This document shows, piece by piece, positions 40,609 through 41,051 of a stretch of DNA of 41,051 nucleotides. Below the pieces are notes generated by a model. That model did not search any database. It was not told the DNA's origin and saw only the letters and a program-made list of their open reading frames with translations. How positions within the stretch are numbered: the stretch's first letter is position 1; the number at the start of each line of letters is the position of its first letter. A program made the position numbers and the translations under genes. The DNA comes from Clostridia bacterium (GTDB lineage: Bacteria > Bacillota > Clostridia > Christensenellales > Aristaeellaceae). Location of the stretch: assembly GCA_017549335.1 (NCBI GenBank), contig JAFYVB010000005.1, positions 1 to 41,051 on the forward strand, written 5' to 3'.

Positions 40609-41051
40609 TTATACGTGAATTTTCTTTTTAAGAAGAACGCCCGCCGCCGAGCTGACAAGCAGCAATGCTGCCATCAGCGAAATCGGGAAGGCATCCCCTG
40701 TCAGGGGAGGCTCGGGGAGAAGCTCGCTGTCAAGGATCAGCGCATTGTAATTATTATCCTTTTCGGTGGGCTGATACACGATGCGGTCGGGATCGATACT
40801 GGTTTCGTAGCGGCCCGTCTGCGTGCCCGTGCCGATCTTCTCGGCAGCCTTGCCGTAGGTGGGATCCTGGTCGCTGTAATCATCAAACCAGTTGGTAAAG
40901 CGCATATGGCGATACGTCGCGGGCACATGGGTGTTGCCGCTGTCCAGAATGTAGGCCGTGACGGTATCCGCGCCGATCAGCGTGATGTATGCGTTGCCGC
41001 CTTCGGAATACACGTCCGCGCCGGCGTCGTTTTCGCCGGTGGAGGTGTTGC
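40609..41051 (-). CDS. Cell-wall-anchored surface protein, 3' part (5' end outside window)
   Basis: The last 146 or so codons of a protein whose frame stays open to the window edge. The visible part is a Gly/Asp/Asn/Thr-rich extracellular segment (GGNAYITLIGADTVTAYILD). A sorting-signal-like end follows: PPLTGD, then a hydrophobic stretch (FPISLMAALLLVSSAAGVLL) and the basic tail KKKIHV. PPLTG fits xPxTG with Pro in place of Leu, so sortase anchoring is likely but not certain. An in-frame GTG at 41013 has no convincing ribosome binding site, and in-frame upstream codons look like real protein, so I treat this as partial. Function unknown. Confidence 0.7.
   Translation of the reverse strand, partial: NTSTGENDAGADVYSEGGNAYITLIGADTVTAYILDSGNTHVPATYRHMRFTNWFDDYSDQDPTYGKAAEKIGTGTQTGRYETSIDPDRIVYQPTEKDNNYNALILDSELLPEPPLTGDAFPISLMAALLLVSSAAGVLLKKKIHV

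Noticed and set aside
1-41051. Mobile elements, phage genes, CRISPR arrays, tRNA or rRNA genes
   Set aside because: I looked for integrase or transposase motifs, terminal repeats, regularly spaced repeats and cloverleaf or rRNA signatures, and found none I could support.

Overview
The window looks like chromosomal DNA of an anaerobic, single-membrane Clostridia-type Bacillota, probably a gut-associated lineage. The evidence is a canonical Gram-positive S10/spc ribosomal protein cluster with zinc-type S14 and zinc-ribbon L24, a one-piece pyruvate:ferredoxin oxidoreductase, a SPASM-type radical SAM enzyme, DegV, GerMN lipoproteins, RecD2, ComF and a surface protein with a sortase-like C-terminus. 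Base composition looks fairly uniform. I see no integrase, transposase, phage gene, CRISPR array, rRNA or tRNA.

Region 1 (1-9095, minus strand) is a 21-gene ribosomal protein operon running rpsJ-rplC-rplD-rplW-rplB-rpsS-rplV-rpsC-rplP-rpmC-rpsQ-rplN-rplX-rplE-rpsN-rpsH-rplF-rplR-rpsE-rpmD-rplO, with rplO cut by the window edge. It starts from a strong sigma-A-type promoter near 9090-9118 and has a leader of about 240 nt with several consecutive hairpins.

Region 2 (9408-17970, plus strand) is the most striking part: six consecutive full-length MATE-family multidrug/cation antiporter genes. They are clearly paralogous, nearly abutting, and end at a strong intrinsic terminator. A promoter precedes the first gene, and a weaker candidate lies before the fifth. 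Region 3 (17978-21697, minus) is the pyruvate:ferredoxin oxidoreductase gene, with a near-consensus promoter overlapped by a palindromic operator candidate.

Region 4 (21817-34164) is a mosaic of short transcription units. These are a radical SAM/SPASM maturase with a PhnP-like metallo-beta-lactamase-fold hydrolase (minus); degV (plus); a three-gene minus operon of a Cys-rich DUF6062-like protein and two GerMN lipoproteins; an iron-dependent alcohol dehydrogenase with an aldehyde dehydrogenase (plus); a SPOR-domain membrane protein whose ribosome binding site lies in the preceding terminator hairpin; a three-TM protein with a C-terminal Cys/His motif (minus); and a YcaQ/AlkX-like winged-helix protein (minus).

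Region 5 (34222-41051) holds a plus-strand unit of a TtcA-like tRNA thiolase, recD2 and comF. It faces a minus-strand pair, AlgI-like MBOAT O-acyltransferase and AlgX/AlgJ-like SGNH protein, which probably O-acetylate an exported polysaccharide. Upstream of the pair is the 3' part of a sortase-anchored surface protein gene. Functions are assigned from recognised motifs and gene order only; no database search was run.
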